Shown here in pieces: positions 28,025 through 36,782 of a DNA stretch of 64,000 bases. Below the pieces are notes generated by a model. It did no database searches, was not told where the DNA came from, and was given only the letters and a program-made list of their open reading frames with translations. A program made the position numbers and the translations under genes. Position 1 is the first letter of the stretch; every line of letters starts with the position of its first letter. The stretch is from NCBI RefSeq assembly GCF_900116415.1, contig NZ_FPAP01000003.1:124001-188000 (forward strand), read 5' to 3'. Source of the stretch: Chryseobacterium formosense. Lineage in GTDB: Bacteria; Bacteroidota; Bacteroidia; Flavobacteriales; Weeksellaceae.

Positions 28025-28196
28025 TTACTTACTACGATTTCTCGTTTTCAGTGGTGCAAATATAGAGTGTTTTTCGGTGATTGCAAAAAAAATTAGGTGT
28101 TAATTTTAACAAAACTTAATAATTATCTATAAATCAGGGGAATTATTTTTTTAAAATAATCTTTAAGAAGACAAAACAACCATCAATAAAAGAAAA

Positions 28197-28218
28197 AAGC
28201 ACCTCTCTCGAAGTGCTT
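28197..28218 (-). terminator. Terminator of trxB
   Basis: AAGCAC (28197-28202) pairs with GTGCTT (28213-28218), and on the minus strand the stem is followed by TTTTTT. It lies 22 bp past the trxB stop. Confidence 0.7.
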
Positions 28219-28240
28219 AACTATCTAAAATTAGAATTTA

Positions 28241-29182
28241 TTAATGTAATTCTGCCAAATATTTCTCGGCATCCATTGCAGCCATACACCCGCTTCCAGC
28301 AGCAGTAATCGCTTGTCTGTAGATATGATCCTGAACATCTCCCGCTGCGAAAACTCCCGGAAGATTTGTTCTTGACGAACCTTTTTCGGTAACGATATAA
28401 CCGTTTTCATCCAAATCGATTTGTCCTGCGAAAATATCTGTATTCGGTTTGTGACCGATAGCAATGAAAATTCCGTGTACATCAACCGTAGATTTCTCCT
28501 GAGTTTGGTTGTTGATGACAACAGCTCTTTCTACCAAGTTGTTTTCACCTTCAATTCCGATCAACTCGTGATGAAATTTCACTTCAATATTCGGGGTATT
28601 TTCCACTCTGTGAATCATTGCTTTTGAAGCTCTGAATTCATCTTTTCTCACCAACATGGTTACTTTATTCACCAATTTTGCAAGATAAGTCGCTTCTTCA
28701 GCTGCTGTATCTCCTGCTCCGACAACAACAACATCTTTTCCTCTGTAAAAAAATCCATCGCATGTTGCACAAGCTGAAACTCCCCCTCCATTGTATTTTT
28801 TCTCGTCATCAAGACCCAAATATTTTGCAGTAGCTCCTGTAGAAATAATTACAGATTTAGCTAAAATCTCTTTGCTACCTGCATATAATTTATGAACACC
28901 ACCAACTTCTTTTGAAAATTCGGCTCTGGTAATCAATTCATAATGCACTTTTGTGTCGAATCTTTCAGCTTGTTTCTGTAAATCCATCATCATTTCAGGA
29001 CCGGTAATTCCTGCAGGATACCCTGGAAAATTATCAACTTCTGTTGTGGTTGTTAATTGTCCGCCCGGTTCAAGACCTGTGTATAATTCGGGTTTCAAGT
29101 CTGCTCTTGCTGCATAAATTGCTGCTGTAAAACCAGACGGTCCTGATCCAACGATCACACAATCTAAAATATTTTGCTCCAT
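28241..29182 (-). CDS. trxB: Thioredoxin-disulfide reductase
   Basis: A 313-residue cytoplasmic flavoprotein that reduces thioredoxin with NADPH. FAD binding: VGSGPSGFTAAIYAARA near the N-terminus. The redox-active CATC lies in SACATCDGFFYRG; NADPH binding uses VVVGAGDTAAEEA; the C-terminal FAD motif is GVFAAGDVQDHIYRQAITAAGSGCMAA. Length and motif order match the low-molecular-weight bacterial type. It is probably monocistronic, with its own terminator. Confidence 0.97.
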   Translation of the reverse strand: MEQNILDCVIVGSGPSGFTAAIYAARADLKPELYTGLEPGGQLTTTTEVDNFPGYPAGITGPEMMMDLQKQAERFDTKVHYELITRAEFSKEVGGVHKLYAGSKEILAKSVIISTGATAKYLGLDDEKKYNGGGVSACATCDGFFYRGKDVVVVGAGDTAAEEATYLAKLVNKVTMLVRKDEFRASKAMIHRVENTPNIEVKFHHELIGIEGENNLVERAVVINNQTQEKSTVDVHGIFIAIGHKPNTDIFAGQIDLDENGYIVTEKGSSRTNLPGVFAAGDVQDHIYRQAITAAGSGCMAAMDAEKYLAELH

Positions 29183-29299
29183 AATCTATTAATCAATTTC
29201 AAGGCTGCTAATTTCGGAATTTTTAATGTTTTATTAAAAGAAAATTAATGATACTTGTCAATATTTAATATGTTAAAAGTCGATGAATGATAAACCGCT

Positions 29300-30400
29300 T
29301 TAAACTTTTAAAAACTTCCTCAATTCAAAATTTATATTATTTTTATTCAAATTAAATGTTTTGATACACTCCTCCACTGAATTTCCATTTTTGAAAACTG
29401 AAAATAATTTTTCTTTGCCGAATTTAGAAATGATCATTTCACATAAAACAGCTGAAACTAGATAAGGAATTGGTGTCTCCTTTTCAAAATAAAGTCTTTC
29501 GTAGACATCTAAGTGTTCAAAAGCATCAAAATCAGGATTTTCTGTGAGAAACTTCTTCAATTTTCCTTTTTGCCATTGATAATCAAACTTTCCGCTTCCT
29601 CCAAAATAAGTGGCAATTCCTTCATCGAAGAATGGGTTTATCTTAGGGAAAAGTTTTGATGTATATAAATGAACAATTTCGTGTGTGTAATATTCTGAAT
29701 TATTTCCCGAGATGACAATGTTGTAATCTTCAGCAAATCCACCAGATTTATCAGCGAACATCATCGGATGATAGTCAAATCCTTTCAATTTAAAAACTTC
29801 TTCGGGAGAAACTGTTGAATAGTAAAAGATAGGAAATCGTTTAGTGTCAAAAAATTTTGAAAGCATGTTGATGTCTTTCTTTTGCGCTTCAGCCTCTTTA
29901 AGATTATAATTCTTATTTATTGAAATATAATAGGTTATATTATCTTCATTCTTGATTTTCCAATTTCTTGTTGCGTAATCAATGTATTTACTAAAGAAAA
30001 TTTTGTCCCCATTTTTTACAGCAATTACATTATAGATTGCTTTTACAAGATTGGATTTGGTATCCGGACTATATCCGATGAAAGCTAGTTTTACAATTCT
30101 TTTATCTTCTTCGTCTGTTGGAATTATCTCCATTAATGACGGTTGATAAAATTTGTCTCCTAATTTTCCGATTTCTATGCCAATAATTTCATAATAAGGA
30201 GATTTGAATCTTTTAAAATCAGACTCAAGCCAGAATTTTGGATTCTGAGTCTCTAAAAATTCTCCGAGAGTTTTAATGATTTGAATATTAAAAGAATCTT
30301 GTTGGTCGACAGTTGGTGAAATTGATTTTATCTTGAATTGAGCATACGACAACTGAAAAAACAGAATCAAAACAAAACACAGAAAATTTACTTTTAACAT
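29300..30400 (-). CDS. Secreted putative zinc metallopeptidase-like protein
   Basis: A 366-residue exported protein of unknown role. Signal peptide 1-20 (QLSYAQ). The middle carries a gluzincin-like active site, YYTHEIVHLY (HExxH) followed about 18 residues later by FFDEGIATYFGG, whose Glu would be the third zinc ligand. This arrangement matches peptidase MA-like proteins. The C-terminal segment (FGKEKLFSVFKNG) resembles the tail that follows such domains. The substrate is unknown. It lies between trxB and holA with no operon signal. Confidence 0.65.
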   Translation of the reverse strand: MLKVNFLCFVLILFFQLSYAQFKIKSISPTVDQQDSFNIQIIKTLGEFLETQNPKFWLESDFKRFKSPYYEIIGIEIGKLGDKFYQPSLMEIIPTDEEDKRIVKLAFIGYSPDTKSNLVKAIYNVIAVKNGDKIFFSKYIDYATRNWKIKNEDNITYYISINKNYNLKEAEAQKKDINMLSKFFDTKRFPIFYYSTVSPEEVFKLKGFDYHPMMFADKSGGFAEDYNIVISGNNSEYYTHEIVHLYTSKLFPKINPFFDEGIATYFGGSGKFDYQWQKGKLKKFLTENPDFDAFEHLDVYERLYFEKETPIPYLVSAVLCEMIISKFGKEKLFSVFKNGNSVEECIKTFNLNKNNINFELRKFLKV

Positions 30401-30485
30401 TGAGTTTAAAATTATTTAATAAATTATCTTAAGTTTAAAAAGTTAAATTAAAAGTCACTTGCAACGCAAAATTGACCATTCACTT

Positions 30486-31523
30486 CTACACTTTCATTTT
30501 AATTTTATCCACATTGATAATCTTGTAAACCAACTCTTTAATCAGCTCAGAATCATCCATATTCACTGCTCCCAAACCTTTTCCTTTCATATCGAACTCC
30601 CTTAAAATAGAAATGACACGGGTTGCATGTTTTAAAGGATACAATCTTGCAGCTTCCGCGTAATCTTTGATAAAATAAGGATTGACTCCCATTTGAGAAG
30701 CAATTGTTTGCGGCGGTTGACCGGCCATCGTATTGTAAATGATAATATTCGAGAAATAGCTGTACAAGCTCGCCATCATCATTACAAAAGGATTGTTTTT
30801 CGGATTTTTACCCATAAAATGGGCAATTCTGAATGCAGCGTTTACATTTTTTGTTCCTAAAGCTTTCTGTAGCTCAAAAACATTGTATTCTTTACTGATC
30901 CCGATATTGTTTTCTACAACGGTTCCGTCTAAAATTTGTCCTTCTTTAAGAATAATTTTCAGTTTTCCGAGCTCGTTGGCAATTCTGGAAAGGTCGTTTC
31001 CAAGATATTCGGCGAGGAGATGAGAAATATTCGGAGCGGTTTTGATATTCAATTTAATGCATTCATCGGCAATCCATTTCGGGAGATTATTATCTCGTAT
31101 TGATTCGCTCAGAAAAAGTGCATTGGCTTTATCTAAAGACTTTGTCACTTTTTTACGGCTGTCTAATTTCTTGTGTTTATGTGCAAAAACCAAAACGGTG
31201 GACGGAACAGGGTTTTCAACATACGCTTCCAAAGCTTTGCTTTCATCATCATTTAGCTTCAGATCTTGTGCTTCCTTTACAATAATGACTTGTTTGTCGC
31301 CCATCATCGGAAACTGTCGCGCCAAAGAAAGAATTTCCTGATACGTTGTATCTTTTCCGTAAGTTACCGTTTGGTTGAAAGCTTTTTCGTCTTCTTCAAG
31401 AAAATCATGTTCAAGAGCTTTTACAGCAACATCAATAAAGTAAGGTTCTTCTCCGTGGAAAAAATAAATAGGTAAAACTTCTTTATTTTTAATATTTTTG
31501 AGGATTAAATCTAATTCTTTCAT
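30486..31523 (-). CDS. holA: DNA polymerase III subunit delta
   Basis: A 345-residue clamp-loader subunit that opens the sliding clamp. The N-terminus LPIYFFHGEEPYFIDVAVKAL, the GDKQVIIVKEAQDL strand, LLAEYLGNDLSRIANELGKL and the C-terminal helical collar (FIKDYAEAARLYPLKHATRVISIL) fit HolA of Bacteroidetes. The start codon is only 7 bp from that of the divergent HSDR_N-like gene, so the two promoters must overlap the opposite coding regions. Confidence 0.92.
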   Translation of the reverse strand: MKELDLILKNIKNKEVLPIYFFHGEEPYFIDVAVKALEHDFLEEDEKAFNQTVTYGKDTTYQEILSLARQFPMMGDKQVIIVKEAQDLKLNDDESKALEAYVENPVPSTVLVFAHKHKKLDSRKKVTKSLDKANALFLSESIRDNNLPKWIADECIKLNIKTAPNISHLLAEYLGNDLSRIANELGKLKIILKEGQILDGTVVENNIGISKEYNVFELQKALGTKNVNAAFRIAHFMGKNPKNNPFVMMMASLYSYFSNIIIYNTMAGQPPQTIASQMGVNPYFIKDYAEAARLYPLKHATRVISILREFDMKGKGLGAVNMDDSELIKELVYKIINVDKIKMKV

Positions 31524-31530
31524 CGTATAA

Positions 31531-31959
31531 ATGGAACTTCCAAAACTGAACTTTCAGGAAACTTTTGATTTTAAATTCAAGAAAGACAAAGATAAGTTTT
31601 TTATTTATGATTTGATTCGTAAAACTTACCTTTTGCTTACCCCAGAAGAATGGGTAAGACAGCATTGGGTTCATTACTACCTCACCGTAAAATCCTACTC
31701 TACATCGGCTTTAATCACTGAAAAAAAGATTGTTCTGAATGGTTTAACTAAACGCATTGACCTTTTAATTACCGAAAAAACACAACCAAAAATTCTGATT
31801 GAATGTAAAGCGCCACAAATAAAATTAACGGAAAAAACATTCGAGCAGACAGCGAGATACAACTCCATTATCGGGGCGTCTGAGATTGTTTTGACGAATG
31901 GTTTACAGCATATTAATGCGAAATTTGAAGAAGGAAATTACACTTTTTATAAACCGTAA
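31531..31959 (+). CDS. Small PD-(D/E)XK nuclease-like protein (HSDR_N_2 family)
   Basis: A 142-residue cytoplasmic protein resembling the N-terminal domain of type I restriction HsdR subunits. The nuclease core is visible: Asp77 in RIDLLI and Glu91-x-Lys93 in ILIECKAP, preceded by TPEEWVRQHWVHYYL. No helicase or specificity subunits are nearby, so it is a stand-alone protein and not part of a restriction system. It faces holA head to head across 7 bp, an arrangement common in Flavobacteria as I recall, suggesting a replication or repair link (inference). Confidence 0.8.
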   Translation: MELPKLNFQETFDFKFKKDKDKFFIYDLIRKTYLLLTPEEWVRQHWVHYYLTVKSYSTSALITEKKIVLNGLTKRIDLLITEKTQPKILIECKAPQIKLTEKTFEQTARYNSIIGASEIVLTNGLQHINAKFEEGNYTFYKP

Positions 31960-31973
31960 ATCTTAATCAACTG

Positions 31974-33155
31974 ATGCCCCGAAATGTATTTCTTTTTTCA
32001 TTTTTACTGTTTTCTATTTTTACTTTTTCACAATCGAAAGTTTTAATTAATAACAATCTGGATGTTGTAGAAGATGCTTTAAAAAGAAAAAAAATGATTG
32101 ATGTAGTAAGTCATTTTATTTTAGAAAAAAGCCTCAAAAATGAAGACTTAACGATTGTAAATCCTGATAATAAATTGGAAACATGGTTGTTTCTGGATGA
32201 GCTTAGAAAACTGCAGAACAGCAAAGTATTCAGCACCAATTACATGCTGATGTATGAGGTTACATCGGCTGAAGCGAGTAACAAAAATAATTTTACAATA
32301 CATCTGAATTGCTATTACGAGGACAAGGAAATAAAAAATTCTGTAGCAAAAATTGAAATCATACTACAGGAAATTAACAATAAATATCTTGTATCGACAG
32401 CAATCAAAAACAATTTGCCTCGCTGGAAATCAAAAACCATTGAAAATTACAATTTCTATTTTGAAAAGGAGATTGACGAAAAAAAACTGAGAGATTTTAT
32501 TGCGAAAAATAATCAACTGAGTTTAAATTTAAAAGAACAAAAAATTCCCACTAAAATATATTGTGTAGATGATATATATAAAGCTTACGAGCTGTTTGGA
32601 ATTGCTTACAAAAGAGATTATTCCCCCAATAATTTTTTTCTGGGAATAGAATCGGCAACAGATAACAATCAGAGTACGATGATTGTTGCTACAAAAAAAG
32701 GAATGCTGGATGATTTTTCTTTTGGCAGCCTTTGGAAAGCGAGGATTACAGAGAAATATCCACAAAAGAATCTGTATGTGCCAGTTTTGGAAGGCTATTC
32801 ATATATCAACGATGGACATCCTTTTTATAAATGGGAACAGATATGGATTCACTTTAAAAATGCCTATTCAGTTTCTCAAAAAACAGATTGGCTGTCGCTG
32901 TACGGTACAAAACAAAATTTCAGCCTCTCTTCGACTCCACTTTACATTGAAAACCTTATTAATGCAATGATCATTAAAACAATTGAAAAAGAAAAAGGAT
33001 TCAGCGGTGTGTTGGAACTCTTAAACTGTGGAAAATTCGACGGTGAAAATCAAGACAATTACTTTAAAACACTGGAAAATGTTTCGGGAATTACAAAAGC
33101 AAATTTCAATGAAAAGATTGACAAATTGATTACCAGTGAAGATTTAAGTAAATAG
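31974..33155 (+). CDS. Secreted protein of unknown function
   Basis: A 393-residue exported protein with signal peptide 1-19 (IFTFSQ). No catalytic motif is evident. The C-terminal part (FSGVLELLNCGKFDGENQDNYFKTLENVSGITKANFNEKIDKLI) resembles tails found after gluzincin-like domains in Bacteroidetes proteins, but no HExxH is present; a degenerate peptidase-like fold is possible. It begins 14 bp after the HSDR_N-like gene and may share its transcript. Confidence 0.6.
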   Translation: MPRNVFLFSFLLFSIFTFSQSKVLINNNLDVVEDALKRKKMIDVVSHFILEKSLKNEDLTIVNPDNKLETWLFLDELRKLQNSKVFSTNYMLMYEVTSAEASNKNNFTIHLNCYYEDKEIKNSVAKIEIILQEINNKYLVSTAIKNNLPRWKSKTIENYNFYFEKEIDEKKLRDFIAKNNQLSLNLKEQKIPTKIYCVDDIYKAYELFGIAYKRDYSPNNFFLGIESATDNNQSTMIVATKKGMLDDFSFGSLWKARITEKYPQKNLYVPVLEGYSYINDGHPFYKWEQIWIHFKNAYSVSQKTDWLSLYGTKQNFSLSSTPLYIENLINAMIIKTIEKEKGFSGVLELLNCGKFDGENQDNYFKTLENVSGITKANFNEKIDKLITSEDLSK

Positions 33156-33218
33156 GCTATTTTTTAGCGTAACATTTGCATACGTAATGTATATTTATTC
33201 ACAAAAAAAAAATTATAT

Positions 33219-33962
33219 ATGAAACATTTACTAATTTCGTCAATACTTCTACTCACTTCAACAACAGTTTTCAGCCAAAAACTAAAAACTGTTTCTTACC
33301 AGGATGGTTCACAGAAACTCAACGGATTGGTTACATCAAATGCCGGAAAAAAACTTCCCGGAGTTCTCATTCTTCCTGCTTGGAAAGGAATTGATGATGA
33401 AGCAAAAACGGCTGCCGCCGATTTGGAAAAACAAGGATATATTGCCTTTATTGCAGATATTTATGGCGAAGGGAATATTCCGACAGACAATGCTTCGGCG
33501 GCGAAGACTGCTGGATTCTACAAAAAAGATTATGCAGCTTATCAGAAAAGAATTTCATTAGCTTTAGAACAATTAAAGAAAAACGGAGCGGTTTCAGATA
33601 AAATTGCAGTTATCGGATATTGTTTTGGCGGAACCGGTGCGTTGGAATCAGCGAGAGGGAAACTTCCTGTTGCAGGCGTAGTTTCTATTCACGGAAGTAT
33701 CGGGAAAGACCAGTCAAGACCAAATGAAGCTATATCAACTAAAATTTTGGTAGAAAATCCTGCAGAAGATAAAAGTGTGACGCCCGAAGATTATAATAAT
33801 CTGGTCAAAGAAATGAATGACGGTAAAGCAGACTGGCAAATCATTACTTATGCCAATTCAAAACACACTTTTACCGACCCAAAATCTCCTGATTACAATG
33901 AAATCATGGCAAAAAGAGCATGGAATCATACCCTTCTGTTTTTAAAAGAGATTTTGAAATAA
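33219..33962 (+). CDS. Secreted dienelactone hydrolase-family protein
   Basis: A 247-residue alpha/beta hydrolase with signal peptide 1-20 (TTVFSQ). The DLH triad is complete: Cys135 (GYCFGGTG), Asp184 (AEDKSV) and His216 (KHTF). The early strand PGVLILPAWKGIDD and IADIYGEG are family features. Export implies an envelope substrate rather than chloroaromatic catabolism, and no related pathway genes are adjacent. A bidirectional terminator follows. Confidence 0.86.
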   Translation: MKHLLISSILLLTSTTVFSQKLKTVSYQDGSQKLNGLVTSNAGKKLPGVLILPAWKGIDDEAKTAAADLEKQGYIAFIADIYGEGNIPTDNASAAKTAGFYKKDYAAYQKRISLALEQLKKNGAVSDKIAVIGYCFGGTGALESARGKLPVAGVVSIHGSIGKDQSRPNEAISTKILVENPAEDKSVTPEDYNNLVKEMNDGKADWQIITYANSKHTFTDPKSPDYNEIMAKRAWNHTLLFLKEILK

Positions 33963-33974
33963 TAAATTTATATT

Positions 33975-34008
33975 AAAAAGCAACCTCATTTATTTAAGGT
34001 TGCTTTTT
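33975..34008. terminator. Bidirectional terminator between convergent genes
   Basis: AAAAAGCAACCT (33975-33986) and AGGTTGCTTTTT (33997-34008) form a perfect 12-bp stem with A and T tails. It serves the hydrolase on the plus strand and the zinc-ribbon gene on the minus strand, whose last codons it overlaps. Confidence 0.85.
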
Positions 34009-34236
34009 TATATCACTGGTTGTATTACAATTGAAACACCACCAATACTCTTTTTCTTTATCTTTTAACTTTATTTTTGAAATTTCTCCACAGTTTTCGC
34101 AGGCAGAATTATTACTCTCAACTTCTTTTGCTTCGTAATCACAATCGAAACAGCTCCAGGTTGTGAGACCAGCTTTTCCACCAACAAACCATGTGAACGA
34201 CTGTTCTTTACATTTAGGACAGATTAATAATGCCAT
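33994..34236 (-). CDS. Small double zinc-ribbon protein
   Basis: An 80-residue protein with four CxxC pairs: Cys6/9, Cys29/32, Cys46/49 and Cys67/70. They would bind two zinc ions as two zinc ribbons. Aromatic residues beside each pair (WSCFDCDY, WWCFNC) suggest protein or nucleic-acid contacts. Function is unknown. It starts 3 bp after the cupin gene's stop, so the two are co-transcribed. Confidence 0.75.
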   Translation of the reverse strand: MALLICPKCKEQSFTWFVGGKAGLTTWSCFDCDYEAKEVESNNSACENCGEISKIKLKDKEKEYWWCFNCNTTSDIKKQP

Positions 34237-34239
34237 ATT

Positions 34240-34608
34240 TTAATTATTTTCTGATTCTCTGTTAACCAATTCCATCGAAAAAGCAGGAAGACAAATCGCA
34301 AGATATTCGCAAGGTTCTGAAAACGGATTACTGTAACGAATTCTTGCTCCTTTTTCAATTAAAATACTTTGTCCTTTTTCTAAAACAACATTTTCGCCGT
34401 CAATTTCAAATTGCTTTTTACCGGAAATAATGATGGTGAATTCATCAAATTCCGGAGTCTGATGTGGCTCGCTCCAATTTGGAGGTGCAACCATGTGAGC
34501 AATGGAAATATTTGAATTCTGGGTAGAATTTCCCCAATGCTCTTCGATTAATTTTCCGTCTGTTGTCGGAACAACAAATGGGGATTTTTGAATTTTATAT
34601 TTTTTCAT
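34240..34608 (-). CDS. Cupin-domain protein
   Basis: A 122-residue single-domain cupin. The start MKKYKIQKSPFV (34608) is preferred; a longer frame begins in repeat-like sequence. The beta-barrel shows the metal-binding region HMVAPPNWSEPHQTPEFDEFTIIISGKKQFEIDGE, followed by GQSILIEKGARIRYSNP. Small-molecule binding or dioxygenase-type chemistry is possible; no specific role can be given. Confidence 0.75.
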   Translation of the reverse strand: MKKYKIQKSPFVVPTTDGKLIEEHWGNSTQNSNISIAHMVAPPNWSEPHQTPEFDEFTIIISGKKQFEIDGENVVLEKGQSILIEKGARIRYSNPFSEPCEYLAICLPAFSMELVNRESENN

Positions 34609-34666
34609 AATATGATAATTTAAACGCGGAGGTCGCAAGGATTTTCAACATTCATTTCTCTTTTTG

Positions 34667-34756
34667 GTTCGCAAAGGCACTTCGTTCAGCAAATGATAGC
34701 AAAAGCCTTAGCTGAGTGAAATCGAAAATTCCACGAAGTCAAACGCCTTCGCGAAC
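34667..34756 (+). repeat. Complete 90-bp TIR repeat element (GTTCGC family)
   Basis: The terminal inverted repeats GTTCGCAAAGGC (34667-34678) and GCCTTCGCGAAC (34745-34756) bracket an interior with GCTGAGTGAAATCG. A tail CTTTGCGACCATTGCGCTAA follows at about 34785-34804. The copy at 45610-45700 is closely similar over the whole element. Further partial copies are at 36072-36181, 42871-42948, 44676-44760, 48061-48162 and 60735-60822. Confidence 0.8.
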
Positions 34757-34821
34757 AAAAAAATAAAAAGTTTAATAAAAATTCTTTGCGACCATTGCGC
34801 TAATATTTAAATTTGATTTGC

Positions 34822-35349
34822 TTAAAAATGATTTTCCTTTTTAATTTCGTATACAAAATTAGTTCTTGTCGGTTCACCAAAATAAGCAACTTCCTCTTCA
34901 GCAATTTTCTTTCCGCCCAATCTTTCCAAGGCAGTTTGCGAACGGAAATTTTCTTTACCAATGTGAAAATAAACCGTATCAACATATTGAAAAATATAAT
35001 CAAGCATCAGCTTTTTAATTTGAGGATTGATCCCCCTTCCCCAGGATTTTGTTCCGTAAAAAGTGTAGCCGATGAAAATACTGTTTTTATTTTCATCAAA
35101 ATCATAAAAACGAGTGCTACCAATAATATCACCGCTTGATTTTTCAACAATTTTAAAAGCACCTTTACTTTCTATTGCACCATTGAAGAAATTTTTAAAA
35201 ACGTCTTTTTCAAAACGGTTTTTATTGGGATGCTGTTCCCAGACTTTCGGGTCTGAAGCCACTTCGTATAAAGCCTCAAAATCCCCTTGAGATAAGGGGA
35301 TTAATTGATATTGTTCGTTTTCTAATTCAGGTTGAATTGAAAAGTTCAT
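34822..35349 (-). CDS. GNAT-family N-acetyltransferase (RimJ/RimL-like)
   Basis: A 175-residue cytoplasmic acetyltransferase. The acetyl-CoA region reads IFIGYTFYGTKSWGRGINPQIKKLMLDYIF, with the RimL-like ENFRSQTALERLGGKK that follows. The N-terminus (YQLIPLSQGDFEALYEVASDPKVWEQHP) is typical of the RimJ/RimL group. The target is unknown. Its start is 1 bp from the stop of the DUF2911 gene, so the two form an operon. Confidence 0.85.
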   Translation of the reverse strand: MNFSIQPELENEQYQLIPLSQGDFEALYEVASDPKVWEQHPNKNRFEKDVFKNFFNGAIESKGAFKIVEKSSGDIIGSTRFYDFDENKNSIFIGYTFYGTKSWGRGINPQIKKLMLDYIFQYVDTVYFHIGKENFRSQTALERLGGKKIAEEEVAYFGEPTRTNFVYEIKKENHF

Positions 35350-35350
35350 T

Positions 35351-35953
35351 TTATCCTTTTTTGTTGGATTCTGATTCGATTTTTTTGATTTCTTTTAATT
35401 TTTCAGAAATCTTATTTACCGCGTCCAGTTTTGCCGGTTTCAAAGCAACTTCAGCTTGAGCCATATCCCATTTGATAACCAAATTACCGGAATTTTCGTC
35501 TGTAGGATTCAAAGTAATTTCAAACCACTCCTGCTTGTCAGCTAATTTATTTACAGGAACCGTTACATCGACCACGTCTTGTTTTGGATCGTACGTATAA
35601 GCTCCCCACTGCTGGAAATCTTTATTTAATATTACTTTCCATTCTTTTTCTGTTGGTACAATGAACAAACCATAAGTCCCTGCAGGAACTGTTTTTCCGC
35701 CAAAATTTACAGACTGACCAAAAGTAATCTTTGTTGATGAATTTGCTCCCGCTCTCCAAACCTGTCCGTAAGGAACCAATTCTCCGAAGATTTTACGACC
35801 TTTTACTCCTGGTCTTCCATAGTCTACAGAAATTTTAGACATAGAAAACTGCTGTTCTACCTTCTGACGCGGACTTGCCGCAGGCACAGAATAATCCTGA
35901 GCAAAACTTAAAGCCGAAGCCGATATGCAAACTGCAAATAATAGTTTTTTCAC
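35351..35953 (-). CDS. Secreted DUF2911 protein
   Basis: A 200-residue exported protein of the DUF2911 family, recognised by SPRQKVEQQFSMSKISVDYGRPGVKGRKIFGELVPYGQVWRAGAN and GTYGLFIVPTEKEW. The GTG at 35953 gives a compact signal peptide (VKKLLFAVCISASALSFAQ); another in-frame GTG at 35998 would add 15 residues before it. There is no ATG option. The biochemical role is unknown. Confidence 0.82.
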   Translation of the reverse strand: MKKLLFAVCISASALSFAQDYSVPAASPRQKVEQQFSMSKISVDYGRPGVKGRKIFGELVPYGQVWRAGANSSTKITFGQSVNFGGKTVPAGTYGLFIVPTEKEWKVILNKDFQQWGAYTYDPKQDVVDVTVPVNKLADKQEWFEITLNPTDENSGNLVIKWDMAQAEVALKPAKLDAVNKISEKLKEIKKIESESNKKG

Positions 35954-36071
35954 TTTTAAAATTTTTGCTAAAATTACGAAATGGAGTTCAGAAATCACTT
36001 TTCGATTTTGATAAATTTTGTTAAATTAAAATTGATGAAAAAAACCTTAATTGTTATGATTATATTTTTTA

Positions 36072-36181
36072 AAACACAAAGAACGCAAAGATTTTTTTAA
36101 CTAATAAATGTCTTCAAATTCGCAAAGGTGTTTGACTTCGTCGAATCTTCGATTTCACTCAGAAAAGCTCACTAAGATTAA
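36072..36181 (-). repeat. Inverted copy of the GTTCGC repeat with tail
   Basis: Read on the minus strand it gives CTGAGTGAAATCGAAGATTC, then CGACGAAGTCAAACACCTTTGCG, an A-rich spacer and the tail CTTTGCGTTCTTTGCGTT. The orientation places the tail toward the DUF2911 gene. Confidence 0.7.
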
Positions 36182-36189
36182 TGCTTAAT

Positions 36190-36759
36190 TTAAAGATTTC
36201 TTTTTGCCTGTTCAATGTGTCTTAAATTATGATAGATTACAAATCTGAAAGTATCACCAAGTTTTAGTTTAATAAATTTTGAAATACTGATGCTTGTCTT
36301 CACCTTATTTAAATTGACATTTTCAGCATCATTCAAAAGTTGAATCATTTGTTTTTGCTGAGCAATAAATTCAGTCAAAACTCTTTTGTCCAGATCACTA
36401 TGAATAGGATTCATCGATTTGAAGGTTTTCATTTTGTTTAAATTTTCCTTTGGAAGCATACTTTTCGCAAAATAATTTCCTAAAATTCCGGAACTGAAAA
36501 TATCTATTGGTTTTGTATCCGAATTCTTTAGTCGGTTGGTGATTTCAGGGATATAAAATTTACCATAAAGATTTAGATGTTCGAGACATTCCAAAATGCT
36601 CCAGCTTTTTTCTGAATTTCTGAAATTGAGTTTTTCATCGGATATATTTAAAAGACTTTCTACAAATTCCAGATTTTCATTTGTAAAATTTTTCAATTCA
36701 TTAAGTAACTGTTTTGCAGGAATTTTCATATCAATTTTATTGCAAATTTCCGGTTTCAT
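36190..36759 (-). CDS. DinB-superfamily protein
   Basis: A 189-residue four-helix-bundle protein (DinB/YfiT type) with SEKSWSILECLEHLNLYGKFYIPE and the C-terminal IYHNLRHIEQAKRNL, whose His residues would bind a metal. The ATG at 36759 is used here; 36729 is also possible. A TTG start further upstream would overlap the regulator's stop. Members include thiol transferases and uncharacterised stress proteins. It probably forms an operon with the adjacent Crp/Fnr gene. Confidence 0.75.
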   Translation of the reverse strand: MKPEICNKIDMKIPAKQLLNELKNFTNENLEFVESLLNISDEKLNFRNSEKSWSILECLEHLNLYGKFYIPEITNRLKNSDTKPIDIFSSGILGNYFAKSMLPKENLNKMKTFKSMNPIHSDLDKRVLTEFIAQQKQMIQLLNDAENVNLNKVKTSISISKFIKLKLGDTFRFVIYHNLRHIEQAKRNL

Positions 36760-36782
36760 AAAACGATAAATATTGACTGAAA

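Noticed and set aside
28231..28521. 96-codon minus-strand frame overlapping trxB
   Set aside because: It is an out-of-frame reading of the C-terminal trxB coding sequence.
31531..31959. Type I restriction system
   Set aside because: Only an HsdR N-terminal-like nuclease domain is present; no helicase, methylase or specificity gene is nearby.
33219..33962. Loss of the acid residue in the dienelactone hydrolase triad
   Set aside because: Asp184 in AEDKSV aligns with the usual D-x-x-V position, so the triad appears complete.
34667..34756. CRISPR array suggested by recurring short repeats
   Set aside because: Copies are far apart, of variable completeness and in different gaps; there is no regular repeat-spacer pattern and no cas gene.
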